Below, in pieces: positions 1-11,768 of a stretch of DNA of 64,000 bases (the first letter of the stretch is position 1; the number at the start of each line of letters is the position of its first letter). The DNA lies in contig WJXW01000001.1 in NCBI GenBank assembly GCA_015832175.1, positions 4,278,001 through 4,342,000 on the forward strand, written 5' to 3'. Source of the stretch: Paraphaeosphaeria minitans. Taxonomy: Eukaryota > Ascomycota > Dothideomycetes > Pleosporales > Didymosphaeriaceae. The notes beneath the pieces were generated by a model, which worked only from the letters and a program-made list of their open reading frames with translations, had not been told where the DNA came from and did no database searches. A program made the position numbers and the translations under genes.

Positions 1-338
1 GCTTCCAGCAAGCACCGTCGGATGCCTTCTACGTACCCTACCACGAAGATTACAGCTACGAGAGCCTGAGCGCCAGCGGCGTCATGGGTATCACGCACAC
101 GGAGCGCAAGCTCACTTGGGTGCAACAGGCGCTCTCCGGTCACATGGTGCCCCAATACCAGCCCAGCAGTGGCTACAGGCAGCTCGAGTTCTTGCTGGGC
201 CGCGTTGACAGCTTGAGCTCCAGGGACCCCTTCTCTACGCAGAAGTGGGTGGAGCAGCCGCAGGCCAATGCTACGGACCTCAAGGTCACGGGCGTCAAGC
301 CGCGAAGCAACAGCATGAGGATGCCGAGGATGTATTAG
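1..338 (+). CDS. Serine carboxypeptidase (peptidase family S10), C-terminal part only
   Basis: The 5' part lies outside the window; codons run in the frame starting at base 3 to a TAG at 336-338. The product is the last ~110 residues of a secreted or vacuolar S10 serine carboxypeptidase, which removes C-terminal amino acids. The diagnostic feature is GHMVPQYQPSSGYRQLEFLLG: the His of the GHMVP motif is the catalytic His of the Ser-Asp-His triad. The preceding run, with THTERKLTWVQQALSGH, matches the usual distance between the C-terminal core strands and that His. After the core comes a short basic tail. The catalytic Ser and Asp are upstream and cannot be seen, so activity and localisation cannot be judged. 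Confidence 0.85.
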   Translation, partial: FQQAPSDAFYVPYHEDYSYESLSASGVMGITHTERKLTWVQQALSGHMVPQYQPSSGYRQLEFLLGRVDSLSSRDPFSTQKWVEQPQANATDLKVTGVKPRSNSMRMPRMY

Positions 339-406
339 AAAGCTGTAACGTGTATTGTTAGTTAATGGACGATGAGATGCGCGTGCACATTAGGTATTGG
401 TGAACA

Positions 407-1003
407 ATGAGGCTAATCCTACTGTGCAGTGTGTACCTAGATGCGGTAGCTTGGCGCACCAAGTGCGCCGTGTCAGCGAAACGCGCCACCCCACCATGCA
501 CCAACCCAACTTTCACGCGTCACATCTCCCCCAGTATGGATCCAGTCAACGCTGCAATTGCAGCAATCGAATCGCGACAGCCAGGAGAGCCTTTCTCGTA
601 TAGACAATACGCGAAAAGGTTTGGTGTTGTACGGTCAACATTGACGCGCCGGCATCGCGCCATAGGGCGGACGCCCAAAGTCCCCCACAGAGGTCAGAAT
701 CTCACCCCAGAGCAAGAAGTAGAGCTTCTACGATACATAAAACGCCTTACCAAATGTGGCCATCCACCTACACGGCCTATGATACAAAACTTTAGCTCTA
801 CTCTTGCTCAAAAGCAGGTCTCATTGTCATGGGTCCATCGCTTCATGAAGCGGAACAGGGAGCTGGCGGCGGCTCACTCAGCGAACACCCCACATTTACC
901 TCCGCCCTCACGCCCTGCGTGCTGCCCTTCCCCGCCTGCGAGCCATGGTCAGAATGCCTCGTCCACCAAACCCCACCGCTGCACCCTGTCTTGCTCGCTC
1001 AAG
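407..1003 (+). mobile_element. Truncated pogo/Fot-type transposase N-terminus (Psq-type HTH plus CENP-B-like HTH), in frame with the downstream enzyme
   Basis: The frame is open from an ATG at 407, with a better element-like start at 536, and runs without a stop into the next gene. From 536 it begins MDPVNAAIAAIE and continues with SYRQYAKRFGVVRSTLTRRH, the helix-turn-helix of fungal pogo-family transposases. It then has LTPEQEVELLRYIKRL and PPTRPMIQNF..SWVHRFMKRN, the second (CENP-B/Tc5 type) DNA-binding fold. Similarity stops near base 870. No DDE catalytic domain follows; residues 155-199 are low-complexity Pro/Ser-rich sequence leading to the ATG at 1004. It is either a dead 5' fragment forming part of the downstream gene's leader, or a host-transposase fusion. 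I saw no terminal inverted repeat or target-site duplication. Confidence 0.7.
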
Positions 1004-2191
1004 ATGGGCTCACAGGTCGGATTGCCGCTGACCCGCGAATCCGTCATCGCCGCGCACCATCTCATCAAGCCGAACATCCACCTCACACCGGTGCAGACCA
1101 ACACCACGCTCTCCAACCTCGCTTCGACGCCGCAGAGCGCCAAAGCGCTGAAGGGAACGCAATGGGAAGGCCAAGAGTCCGCGAGGCCGAAGATCAAGCT
1201 CTTTTTCAAGTGCGAGAACTTCCAGCGCATCGGCGCCTTCAAAGTGCGCGGGGCCTTCCACGCCGTGAAGCGCCTGATCGAGCGTGAGGGCCTTGAGGAG
1301 GTGCGTCGCAAAGGCGTCGTCACACATAGCAGCGGCAACCACGCGCAAGCGCTCGCGCTCGCGGCGAAAACGTTCGACATCCCCGCACACATCGTCATGC
1401 CCCAGATATCCACGCCGAGCAAGATCGCGGGGACCCAGGCGCAGGGCGCGATGATACACTTCAGCGGCAGCACGAGCCAGGAGCGGGAGGCCGTTGTGGC
1501 AGACGTGATCAAGGACACGGGCGCGACGCTTGTCCCGCCGTATGATCATCCGCACATTATACTCGGCCAGGGCACCATGGCGCTGGAGCTCACCGAGCAA
1601 GCGTCCTCCCTGATAGCCAGCGACTCTGGGCTGAGCGTCAAAGATGGGAAGACTGGCCTCGACGCCGTTGTCGTGCCCTGCGGTGGCGGTGGTATGCTCG
1701 CGGGCAACGCCGTCGCGCTGCACGGTACAGGCGTCAGGGTTTTCGGTGCCGAGCCCAGTTTCGAAGGCGGCGACGACGCACGGCGCGGCGTCGCAGCTGG
1801 TGAGCGCATCACGGCCGTCAAGACGCTAACCATTGCCGACGGTCTGCGCACGCCGCTCGGCGAGACCAACTGGAAGATTGTCGCCGACCCTGCGTATGTC
1901 CACTCGCTGTACTCGGTGACAGAAGACAATATCAGGGATGCGATGAGGCTGGTGCTGGAGCGGATGAAGTGCTTGGTTGAGCCGAGCGCCGTCGTGGCGC
2001 TGGCGACGATACTGTATAACGAGGATTTTAGGAGGGTCGTGGAGAAGGAGGCTGGCGAGGAGGGGTGGAATATCGGTGTCATATTCAGTGGCGGAAACAC
2101 GACGATCGAGGCTATTACGAAGATCTTTGCACCGGAAGGCAAAGGCAAAGGCGGAAAGGGAAAGAGAGTCGCTGAGGATGTTGCCGGGTAG
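1004..2191 (+). CDS. Serine racemase / threonine (serine) dehydratase-like PLP enzyme (fold type II)
   Basis: Intronless, 395 residues from the ATG at 1004, which begins the family-like sequence. Fold-type II PLP enzyme: the Schiff-base Lys is K80 in GAFKVRGA, the substrate loop is SSGNHAQALA (~109-118), the phosphate-binding loop is PCGGGGMLAGNA, and the C-terminal core has VIFSGGNT. There is no C-terminal ACT regulatory domain, so it resembles serine racemase or catabolic Ser/Thr dehydratase rather than biosynthetic Ilv1. The likely reaction is racemisation of serine and/or deamination of Ser/Thr to pyruvate or 2-oxobutyrate; sequence alone does not separate these. The C-terminus is a short Lys/Gly-rich tail. 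The same frame is open for 199 codons upstream through a transposase-like DNA-binding segment, so the true start (407, 536 or 1004) is a real question; 1004 is preferred. Confidence 0.85.
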   Translation: MGSQVGLPLTRESVIAAHHLIKPNIHLTPVQTNTTLSNLASTPQSAKALKGTQWEGQESARPKIKLFFKCENFQRIGAFKVRGAFHAVKRLIEREGLEEVRRKGVVTHSSGNHAQALALAAKTFDIPAHIVMPQISTPSKIAGTQAQGAMIHFSGSTSQEREAVVADVIKDTGATLVPPYDHPHIILGQGTMALELTEQASSLIASDSGLSVKDGKTGLDAVVVPCGGGGMLAGNAVALHGTGVRVFGAEPSFEGGDDARRGVAAGERITAVKTLTIADGLRTPLGETNWKIVADPAYVHSLYSVTEDNIRDAMRLVLERMKCLVEPSAVVALATILYNEDFRRVVEKEAGEEGWNIGVIFSGGNTTIEAITKIFAPEGKGKGGKGKRVAEDVAG

Positions 2192-2557
2192 AAACACACT
2201 GATTTGTGTTGTCGCAGACTTGCATCCACTCGTATAGAATATCATGGGTATGCTTCGTCCGGAGACTGGCTCAATTTACCAAATCAAACTGACTTTGGGC
2301 CTACGCAATCCATGATGACGCATACACTCTACAGTACTCTCGTCCTGTGTCATTGACTTTCAAATCCTGCCTCAGCATAGGTAATTCTTCCAAACACTTG
2401 CGCGCGCAGTTGCCCAGACTTCGATCTACGATAGAATAGATACCAGCAACAACCCCCACGCAGACCTACCTACCCCGCCAACCCAAATAGACCAAACAGA
2501 CCCACCAAAAACGCAACCCGCGCCTGCGCCTTCCAGAACGCCGGGAGCTTACCTGCC

Positions 2558-3634
2558 ATGCACCGAGCTACACAGCCATCGCGACAGTTGTACCGACCTT
2601 TCAGCATCACATCACGCAGAGCAAGTCGGAAGGTTGGGAGCATGGCACCAAGAAGGTTCGCGCCGCTGGACCCGGCGAAGAGGAAAGAGGGGGACGAGAG
2701 GCCAGTGCTGAAGGGGGTGGTGTTCGATGTCGATGGGACGCTCTGTGAGTGGGCTCCTGAAGGGATGGGAAAGGGGATGGACGGGGTGGTGTCTGTGGTG
2801 CATGGGATCACGTGTGTCGCTTTGCACTTGTTTTGGCACATCATCAATCCCAGGCACTCCCGTCGTGACCCTTCGTGTCTTCCACACGTGAATCGACCAT
2901 GAGTCCCGCAGAGCTAACTCCCCCTAGGTCTCCCCCAGAACTACATGTTCGCCGAAATGCGCGCCGCGCTCGGCATAACCAAAGAAACCGACATCCTCGA
3001 CCACATCTACTCCCTCGCGCCCGCCGAGCAAGACGAGGCACAGATGAAGATCCGTGCTATAGAACGGACTGCCATGGCCTCGCAGCGCCCGCAAGCCGGC
3101 CTCGTCCAGCTCATGGACTACCTCGACTCGCGCGCGATCAAAAAGGGCATCTGCACCCGCAACTTCGACGCCCCTGTCGTAAGTAAACCCCACGGTGCAA
3201 AGTGCATGTGTCCTTCTTGCCAGAGGGAAGAATTCTCCGCTCATCCGAGAGGCACACCACCCTGTCTTAACCCACACTGACTTGGTGTCTATGCGTAGGA
3301 CCACCTCCTCACCACCTTCCTACCCAAGCACATCTTCCATCCCGTCGTGACGCGCGAGTTCCGCCCGCCAAAGCCAGATCCCGCTGGGATCCTGCATATA
3401 GCGAAGACGTGGATGCATGAGGACGGAGGAGAGAGTCTGATCATGGTGGGCGACAGTGCAGATGATATGGTTGCTGGACGCAGGGCGGGAGCGGCGACGG
3501 TGCTGTTGGAGAGCGATGCCAACAGGCACTTGAAGGAGCACGAGTGTACGGATATGGCTGTTGGGCAGTTGGATGAGCTGATCGAGGTGTTAGAAGAAGG
3601 GTTCAAGGGGAAAGATTTTGGGGAGGAGACGTGA
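2558..3634 (+). CDS. HAD-superfamily hydrolase (phosphatase), three exons
   Basis: Exons 2558-2744, 2928-3178 and 3299-3634, with GTGAGT/CTAG and GTAAGT/GTAG splice sites; joining them restores DVDGTLCLPQNYMF across the first junction. All four HAD motifs are present: DVDGT (nucleophile Asp and acid/base Asp), the CTRN region for motif II, the Lys of RPPKPDP for motif III, and GDSADD for motif IV (Mg binding). A helical cap lies between motifs I and II (residues ~65-125), as in beta-phosphoglucomutase/phosphoglycolate-type HADs. The first ~28 residues (MHRATQPSRQLYRPFSIT...) are basic and hydroxylated and could be a mitochondrial presequence; a second ATG at 2642 would remove it. The substrate cannot be inferred. 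Confidence 0.88.
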
Positions 3635-4770
3635 GGGAGGTTGGGATGGGGTGGGAAAAGTGTGCATATCAGCGATTCACTGTCTCGATGAAGAATGAAC
3701 AGTAGGTATTCGATGTGAACTCTACCTAATACCTACCTAGGTAGCTGCGGATGCCGTTAAGCATAACTTTGCGTCATGAGCACAGTTTCTGATCCCCGAG
3801 CCACGGAACAACAGCGTGCGTGCTAGTCACCGTGCAATTGGCCGTGGCCTCCCCGTTCCGTCTCCCTTGGGAACATGCGCCGCCGCCGAGCTTCTCGAAC
3901 GTCGGAGCCTTCCTCGGTAGATAGCGCTAGTTGTAAAATGTCAAGGAGGCAATGACAGCGGGCGAGTCATGCCGAGGCGTTGATACATACCTACCTACCT
4001 ACCTACCTACTAGCAGCATCTCGCCTATCGTATCGTGAACCACTTTTCTCGTTTCATCTGAAACCCCCCTTCCGCTTTTCCTCTCGCACATGGACACCAC
4101 ATGCACGCCATCGTACAATGGCATGCACGGCTCACAAGGCTCCGCATTGAACACGCCATGCCCGGAGATGGTGCGCCGCGCGTTGTGGCGGCAGCAGCCA
4201 CAGTCGAGCGTCGCATGTTCTAGAGTGTTGTCGCACCATAACACCTTTCGATATGATCGCAGCAGGGATGATTCTGTTTCCACCAAACAGACGGCAACAT
4301 CCCGCGAGGAGAACGGGACCTCGATGTTTGTACAGTGATCCTGCCGGCCGTCGTGACTGCTCAACACGAGATCTGTGTGCCTAACCGTGGGAACGGGATG
4401 GACAGACGCAATATAGCGCTAAGAGACGGAGAATTAGCATTCCTTCTCGCTTGGTCCGGATTGCTCCAGCCTGAAGCATGGGCAACATCGGCGGTGGCTA
4501 TCGCTCAATGGTGGATCTCCTCATTTCCAGCGCAATCCTTCATCTGGGGCGGAAACAAGCTCCGCTGAACGCAACCAAGCCTTTCCCTTCCTACTCTCAT
4601 GGACCCACCACCATCCTCGTCCATGGCTTCCGCTTCAAACGATTCGGAGGGGTAGTAAGTCTGCGTATAAAGACCTTGGTTAAGCCCTTCCATTGAGACA
4701 TCCATCAGCGAAGCATCGCAGTCACTCATTCTCCAGTCATTCCTTTCTAACTTCTTATTTCACCATCAAG
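3635..4770. other. Intergenic: HAD hydrolase to polygalacturonase
   Basis: No supportable gene. Contains a tandem TACC run near 3986-4012 and an imperfect TACCTA/TAGGTA block near 3720-3745. The last ~150 bases are the polygalacturonase promoter and leader. Confidence 0.6.
4666..4672 (+). promoter_or_regulatory. TATA-like element upstream of the polygalacturonase gene
   Basis: TATAAAG about 100 bases before the ATG at 4771. Position and sequence fit a TATA box of an inducible secreted-enzyme gene, and the intervening leader is pyrimidine-rich (TTCTCCAGTCATTCCTTTC), as is usual near fungal start sites. Not experimentally supported. Confidence 0.45.
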
Positions 4771-5892
4771 ATGGTCTCTGTTAAGATTTCTGCTCTTCTC
4801 CTCGGCGCTGGCGCTCTTGTGTCGGCTGCCCCAGCCCCGACGCCTACCCAGGCTGCTCAGCTCAAGGACCGCGCCGCAAGCTGTACCTTCTCCGGAGCCA
4901 ACGGCGCTGCCTCTGCCAGCAAGTCCAAGGCCTCCTGTGCCACCATCGTCCTGAGCAACGTCGCCGTTCCCTCAGGCACCACTCTCGACCTTACCGGATT
5001 GAACAGCGGCACCACCCTCATCTTCGAAGGCACCACCTCCTTCGGCTACAAGGAGTGGGAGGGTCCTCTGATCTCTGTCTCCGGCACCAAGGTCACCGTC
5101 AAGGGCGCGAGTGGTCACGTCATTGACGGCAACGGTGCGAGGTGGTGGGACGGCAAGGGCTCCAACAGCGGCAAGACCAAGCCCAAGCTCTTCTCCGCGC
5201 ACTCGATGAAGCAGTCCACCATCTCTAACCTCAACATCAAGAACATGCCCGTGCAGGGCTTCTCCATCAACTCAGCCACCGACCTGACCCTCGACCACAT
5301 CACCATCGACAACTCGGCGGGCGACGGCACCGCCAAAAACACCGACGCCTTCGACGTCGGCTCCTCCTCAGGCATCACCATCTCCAACGCCAACATCAAG
5401 AACCAGGACGACTGCCTCGCCATCAACTCAGGCACCAACATCCACTTCGTCGGCGGCACGTGCAGCGGCGGCCACGGGCTCTCCATCGGCTCCGTCGGCT
5501 CCCGCTCCGACAACACCGTCGACGGCGTCGTCATCGAAAACAGCAGCATCTCCGACTCGCAGAACGGCGTGCGCGTCAAGACCATCTACGGCGCCACGGG
5601 CAAGGTCACCAACGTCACCTACAAGGACATCACCCTCTCCAACATCTCAAAGTACGGCGTCGTCCTCGAGCAGGACTACGAGAACGGCAGCCCGACTGGC
5701 ACTGCTACCAACGGCGTGCCCATCACGGATCTGACGCTCAGCGGCGTCAAGGGGTCCGTCGCGAGCAGCGCTACTCCTGTGTATATTCTCTGCGGGAAGG
5801 GGAGCTGCTCTGATTTGAAGTGGGGCGTCGCTGTTACTGGGGGGAAGAAGAGCACGAAGTGCACTAACGTGCCTTCTGGCGCTTCTTGCTAG
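4771..5892 (+). CDS. Secreted endopolygalacturonase (glycoside hydrolase family 28)
   Basis: Intronless, 373 residues. The upstream in-frame ATG at 4693 is rejected because the ATG at 4771 starts a textbook signal peptide ([19 protein letters not shown]). A short propeptide follows, ending in a KDR processing site (residues 32-34), then the mature enzyme. GH28 active-site motifs are all present and in order: NTD (190-192), QDD (212-214), GHG (234-236) and RVKT (268-271); D192, D213 and D214 are the catalytic acids and H235 the conserved histidine. The chain is a parallel beta-helix rich in N/S/T turns, with paired cysteines near both ends. It hydrolyses alpha-1,4-galacturonan of plant pectin outside the cell. 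The overall length matches fungal endo-acting members rather than the longer exo-acting ones. Confidence 0.93.
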   Translation: MVSVKISALLLGAGALVSAAPAPTPTQAAQLKDRAASCTFSGANGAASASKSKASCATIVLSNVAVPSGTTLDLTGLNSGTTLIFEGTTSFGYKEWEGPLISVSGTKVTVKGASGHVIDGNGARWWDGKGSNSGKTKPKLFSAHSMKQSTISNLNIKNMPVQGFSINSATDLTLDHITIDNSAGDGTAKNTDAFDVGSSSGITISNANIKNQDDCLAINSGTNIHFVGGTCSGGHGLSIGSVGSRSDNTVDGVVIENSSISDSQNGVRVKTIYGATGKVTNVTYKDITLSNISKYGVVLEQDYENGSPTGTATNGVPITDLTLSGVKGSVASSATPVYILCGKGSCSDLKWGVAVTGGKKSTKCTNVPSGASC

Positions 5893-6690
5893 GGAAGAGG
5901 GAGAGAGGGAGGGAGCGGGGTGTAGCTGATTAGAAGTGGAAGTGGGTAGAAGGGAGGGTAACGAAAGTGTGAGGGCAGGCAGGTTGGTGATCACGGTGCC
6001 GGCTGTAGACACCGGCTTTCGTTTCTTGGTACATACTCTTTCTTTTTCTTCTTTTCTTTCTTGATGTATGGATTGGTCCGCTTAGAATAGGACAGAAGAA
6101 GACAGCATATATCTTCGCATTCGGGGTGTTTGGCTGTGGATGCTGTGGATCTCGTGACGTTGAAATTTCAAATACCTATCTCTAACCTAGCTTCATCTCC
6201 ATATCAACTCATCTACGCGCCATGCACGCAACAGTGCCATAGTATCAAGGAAATTTCAGTCTCGGCAACGCGACGGGTCTCGTAGTCGCTGTGCATTAGC
6301 CTGCTCGGTTGGCTCAAGTACCTAGTCATCTCTAGAGGTCACGTGTAAGCGCATGTAGCGAACGGAGTAGTCAAATGTGAAGTCGAACAAGAAGTTGGCA
6401 TCGAGCAGCAGCACCACCCACGATGTAACTACCGGTAAGCAAATACAGTTGCAGAGGTATCTGGCCAGATTATCAACGAGTCTGGCAGCTTGTCGATCGT
6501 ATCGCTCGTCAAACCACTCGCATCATCTCTAACTAAGCACTGCGTGATGGATACCTACCACATGGAGACCAATGATCCTCTTTTGGAAGCCAAATTCTTT
6601 AACTCCCGTATCCATTCCATTCCATTCCATTCCATCCCGTCCTTCCAAGTCACCACTTCCCACCCGACTCCGGCTCCTCCCCACGGCCCC
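5893..6690. other. Intergenic: polygalacturonase 3' region to TPP-enzyme pseudogene
   Basis: No gene seen. Holds a short CCATT pentamer tract (about 6610-6640) just beyond the 3' end of the pseudogene on the other strand. Confidence 0.6.
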
Positions 6691-8561
<1,871 letters not shown>

Positions 8562-9019
8562 GCTGATGTTGTTGCTGGATCTCTGCAAATGGAATTTGTG
8601 GAAGGTATCTGTGAAAATACACTAGGTGATTTGATGGACGCCTCTGTATTTTATTCGGCCGTTCACTTATCAAAGCATTCCTGTAAGCTGGCCACTTGAA
8701 CGAGATCCGAGTTGGCAAAGGTCAGATCGAATAGAAAAGAAGAGAGAAATCAGCCAGCAGCAAGAAAAAGAAAACGATGCCAGGACCGCTGTACGTAGGA
8801 CGTGGTGTCTGTTGAGGCTTTACCTACCTAATACGTCAGTAGGTACCCTCGGCATCGGGGATAAGCTTCAGTGCATTGGACAAGGTCAGATGTATCCACA
8901 ACAGACAACGATGGAACATCGATTCATACTTAGTCACGTAACATCGACGGAGCTCTCGCATTGTCCCTCGGTTTGGACTCAGTTAAAGGGTTGATCCATA
9001 ACTTCATGTTCTTCGGAGT
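8562..9019. other. Intergenic between two pseudogenes
   Basis: No gene. Contains TACCTACCTAAT near 8821-8832, another copy of the tetramer repeat scattered through the window. Confidence 0.55.
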
Positions 9020-9969
9020 TTAGACAACACTGCACACCTCGGTCGCGCCCGCAACAGAGTGCTTCTTACCAAACGTCACCATCTTGAAGTCATACCTACC
9101 GTATAGCAATTCAAATTCGGCCTTGGAAACCCCGTCAATCGGCTTGTAATCCACAATCAAGCTCTCCTTGACCGCAAGCTCGGAGTCCGCTTCGATGTCC
9201 TTGCAGTTCCGATCGAAATTTTGCGTGACATGTAGCCCGGTGCCGTGAGTTGTGACTACTAGCCGTATGTACCATAGAGGCAAAGGTACACTGTGTGGGA
9301 GAACGTACTATGACTTGTATATGTGCCGGACGATGCGCATGTCTGTCCAGCACCAACAATATTTTCCCCGCTGGTCCATCGTACAGGCCGTTCAGCACCG
9401 TATGCCAGACATCCAGCACCACTCCCTCACCAGGCTTGCCCATGCGAAAGGTGATCACCGTGCCGTGCATATACGTTCCGTTGCCCGAGCCGGCGACGCC
9501 ACTAACGATGGTAGGTAGGTATCCCCCATCGCCCGCTGCGGCAGGTCTTTCCACCCAAAGGGCGCCAGGACCGCGACCGCGGTGGGCTATCCGGCGGCGT
9601 CGGAGACACGCTTGTAGGCTATCTCATCGACAAGGGACTGGAGGCCGAGGATGTCGCACATGAGCTAGCTGGCTTTCATTGCGGCGGTCGTCGGACATGC
9701 GGCTGGCTTCTTTCGTTGAGCTGCGGCGGTCAGATTCAGCGTTATGAAGGAGAGAGTGGAAACGGTATGCGAGCTTGAGACCGGTCGTCTGTTCGTCGCC
9801 TGTGGGCTCGTTTTCGTGCGGGTAGTCGTGCAGGTGCTGGGTTAGGCTTGTAGTGGGGGTAACGCACGCGCGGGGTGGCTTTAGGGCCAGTCGAGTTGAT
9901 GACGGCTTGTGTGAAGTGCGGGTTGTATATGCACGCTGCGCTGTCTAAGACGATGGGTTTTTGTGCCAT
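9020..9969 (-). pseudogene. Intradiol ring-cleavage dioxygenase (hydroxyquinol/catechol 1,2-dioxygenase type), heavily decayed
   Basis: The ATG at 9969 opens a typical N-terminus with FTQAVINSTGPKATPRVR. Family sequence then continues in other frames: SLTQHLHDYPHENE, then MSDDRRNESQL, then SLVDEIAYKRVSDAAG and KDLPQRAMGDT. The catalytic core resumes with TYMHGTVI and VVLDVWHTVLNGLYDG, then DRHAHRPAHI. The usual ~40 residues between NGLY and DGPAGK, including one iron ligand region, are missing. The C-terminal part (VTTHGTGLHVTQNFD.. to GRYDFKMVTFGKK) lies behind a small intron at about 9326-9281. At least three frame changes plus the internal deletion make a functional product very unlikely. 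The intact family opens hydroxylated aromatic rings to muconate/maleylacetate-type products. Confidence 0.75.
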
Positions 9970-10568
9970 GGTGGCTGCGTGAAGTTGTCTGGTGTAGTTG
10001 GAGTTGTATGATAGGTAATGTCAGTCAGAGGATCAGGAGCTTCGACGCGAGACCAGACCAGAGCATCAGCTCGTAAGCATGGCCAGACACAAGCACGTAT
10101 GCTATTTCCATAGTAATGTGCATGGCGCCGCGAGCTCGCAGCACATGGTGGTAGGATGTGAGCGAATGCGGAATCCAATCACCCTGGGGCAGCCAACCGT
10201 TGGGCGGCGCGAAATCCTTGCCAGCCAGTCGTTGGGCTATGCTTCAGCGCAAAGAAATACAAGACCTCGCGGCACGGCTGCAACATCACCAGTTTCCTCC
10301 CGTATCATCTTGGATTGATGTTGTCCTCTGTACAGGAATCCGCCGCGCCGCAAAACAAAGCCTTGCACAGGTTAAACTTCCTAATAACATAGTAAGACGG
10401 ACGAATTGAGATCACACGACGCAATCTGTACATGTTTATGTTCGCGCATTACATTACTCAACTTCAATCTAATTCAAAGAGAAAGAAAGTCGTAAACTTG
10501 GTATCATGCATGTCTCAACCCTCGTGGAACAGGAATTCCCCACCAACCCTTTCATCAACGTAGACCAT
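9970..10568. other. Intergenic: dioxygenase pseudogene to small Gly-rich gene
   Basis: No coding sequence I can support and no clear repeat. It includes the 3' flank of the small gene ending at 10569 and the former promoter of the dioxygenase pseudogene. Confidence 0.5.
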
Positions 10569-11092
10569 CTACTTCGACTCTCCCTTGCCACCTCCAAGCA
10601 GGCCACCCACACTCTTCACACCGCCCGCGATCCCTTCACCCGCACCCTTTGCGCCATCAGCTGCAGCCTGTCCGTACCCCCCGAGGGGACCTCCGTAGCT
10701 GCCGTCCTCTTCCTTTCCACCCCGCTCCATACGGTTGACGCCCTCCTTGGAGAAGGCATCACCAACCGGCTGCGCAAGCCCGCCCTTGCCAAGCTGTCCG
10801 CCGACGAGGTTGTTGACGCCGTCTTGAAGGTTATCGACCTGCTCGTTGCCCGTGATCTTGGTCTTGTCGAGCTCCTCTGGGGAAAGCGTTAGCGTCAGTG
10901 TGCAGTAGGGAGGATGGAAGAATATAACGCACGTTTTGTCGCATACGACGCCTTGTTGTCTTTGGTGAACCAGCTGAGGTACTTGTCCTCTATCCAGGGC
11001 ATCCACGACTCGTACTGGCGGTTGTAGAACTCCCCCGCAGCCTCCTTGTAGCCCTTCTGGTTCTGGTTCTGATTCTTGTTTTGGTCGGTCAT
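10569..11092 (-). CDS. Small hydrophilic protein with Gly-rich C-terminus, function unknown
   Basis: Two exons, 11092-10933 and 10876-10569, joined by a GTGCGT..CCCCAG intron, giving 155 residues. The N-terminus is Gln/Asn/Lys-rich (MTDQNKNQNQNQKG), followed by a conserved-looking aromatic segment (EFYNRQYESWMPWIEDKYLSWF). Then comes a polar stretch with NLQDGVNNLVGG, and a Gly/Ala-rich tail (GAGEGIAGGVKSVGGLLGGGK). No signal peptide, transmembrane segment or catalytic motif is visible. The repeated short Gly-rich amphipathic segments recall late-embryogenesis-abundant/stress hydrophilin-like proteins, but that is a loose resemblance and I assign no function. The intron position and intact frame across it make a real gene likely. 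Confidence 0.72.
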
Positions 11093-11768
11093 GTTTGAGG
11101 TTGTGATGGTAATGTTTCTCGACGAATGCGAAAAGAGGTGATGGCTATATTTCAGTGAATCCGAGGGGATATGGTATTCAAGATTTCCAGGCGCCGGATG
11201 ATATATGGGTCACGTAAGGGCGGATCGATAGCAGTGACGCAAAAGCGGCTAGTGACGATGCGCTGCAGACCACTACGTCATGCCATTTGCCTGGAGCTAG
11301 GCCTAGTGATCGTCCCGCGTGCGGATCGTCCTTGGCGATGTGCCATCATGCACCACGCGTATCAGGGTCCAGTCATCCAAGTTTTTGGTCAGAGTGCGGT
11401 AGGTAAACTATCTAGACCAAAAAGCAGGCTGGCTTCGCTGTGGCTTCGGGGCTTGGCGACTCGACCAACAGCATGGTTCACCTCCTCACGCTGGCCACTT
11501 TCCCGCCAACAGGCTTTCACATGCAAGTGTTCGTAGAGGAGGGACAAGGATGAGGCTGGTTATCGTAAGTCGGCCCGTATGTCAAGCGGAACAAGATGCT
11601 CAGCCACGCTGGCATTGAACAAGTGAGGCAGTTCGATCTCGCTTATCGGTTGGAAAGATTGATGTGAACCTAGGTACGGCCTCTTTGGATCGGTAGAGCC
11701 TTTACTGCGATGCTGCTGTGTGGTGGAAGGCGCAAGTGCTGTAAGAAAACATAATGCCGCCTTCGCAC
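11093..11768. other. Intergenic: small Gly-rich gene to permease
   Basis: Nothing supportable as a gene. It contains the promoter of the minus-strand small gene at its left end and the 3' flank of the permease at its right end. Confidence 0.55.

Noticed and set aside
949..1723. Long minus-strand open frames (189 and 237 codons) opposite the PLP enzyme
   Set aside because: Shadows of a strong GC-rich plus-strand gene; no family similarity.
4693..4770. Upstream in-frame start for the polygalacturonase
   Set aside because: It would put 26 polar residues before a perfect signal peptide.
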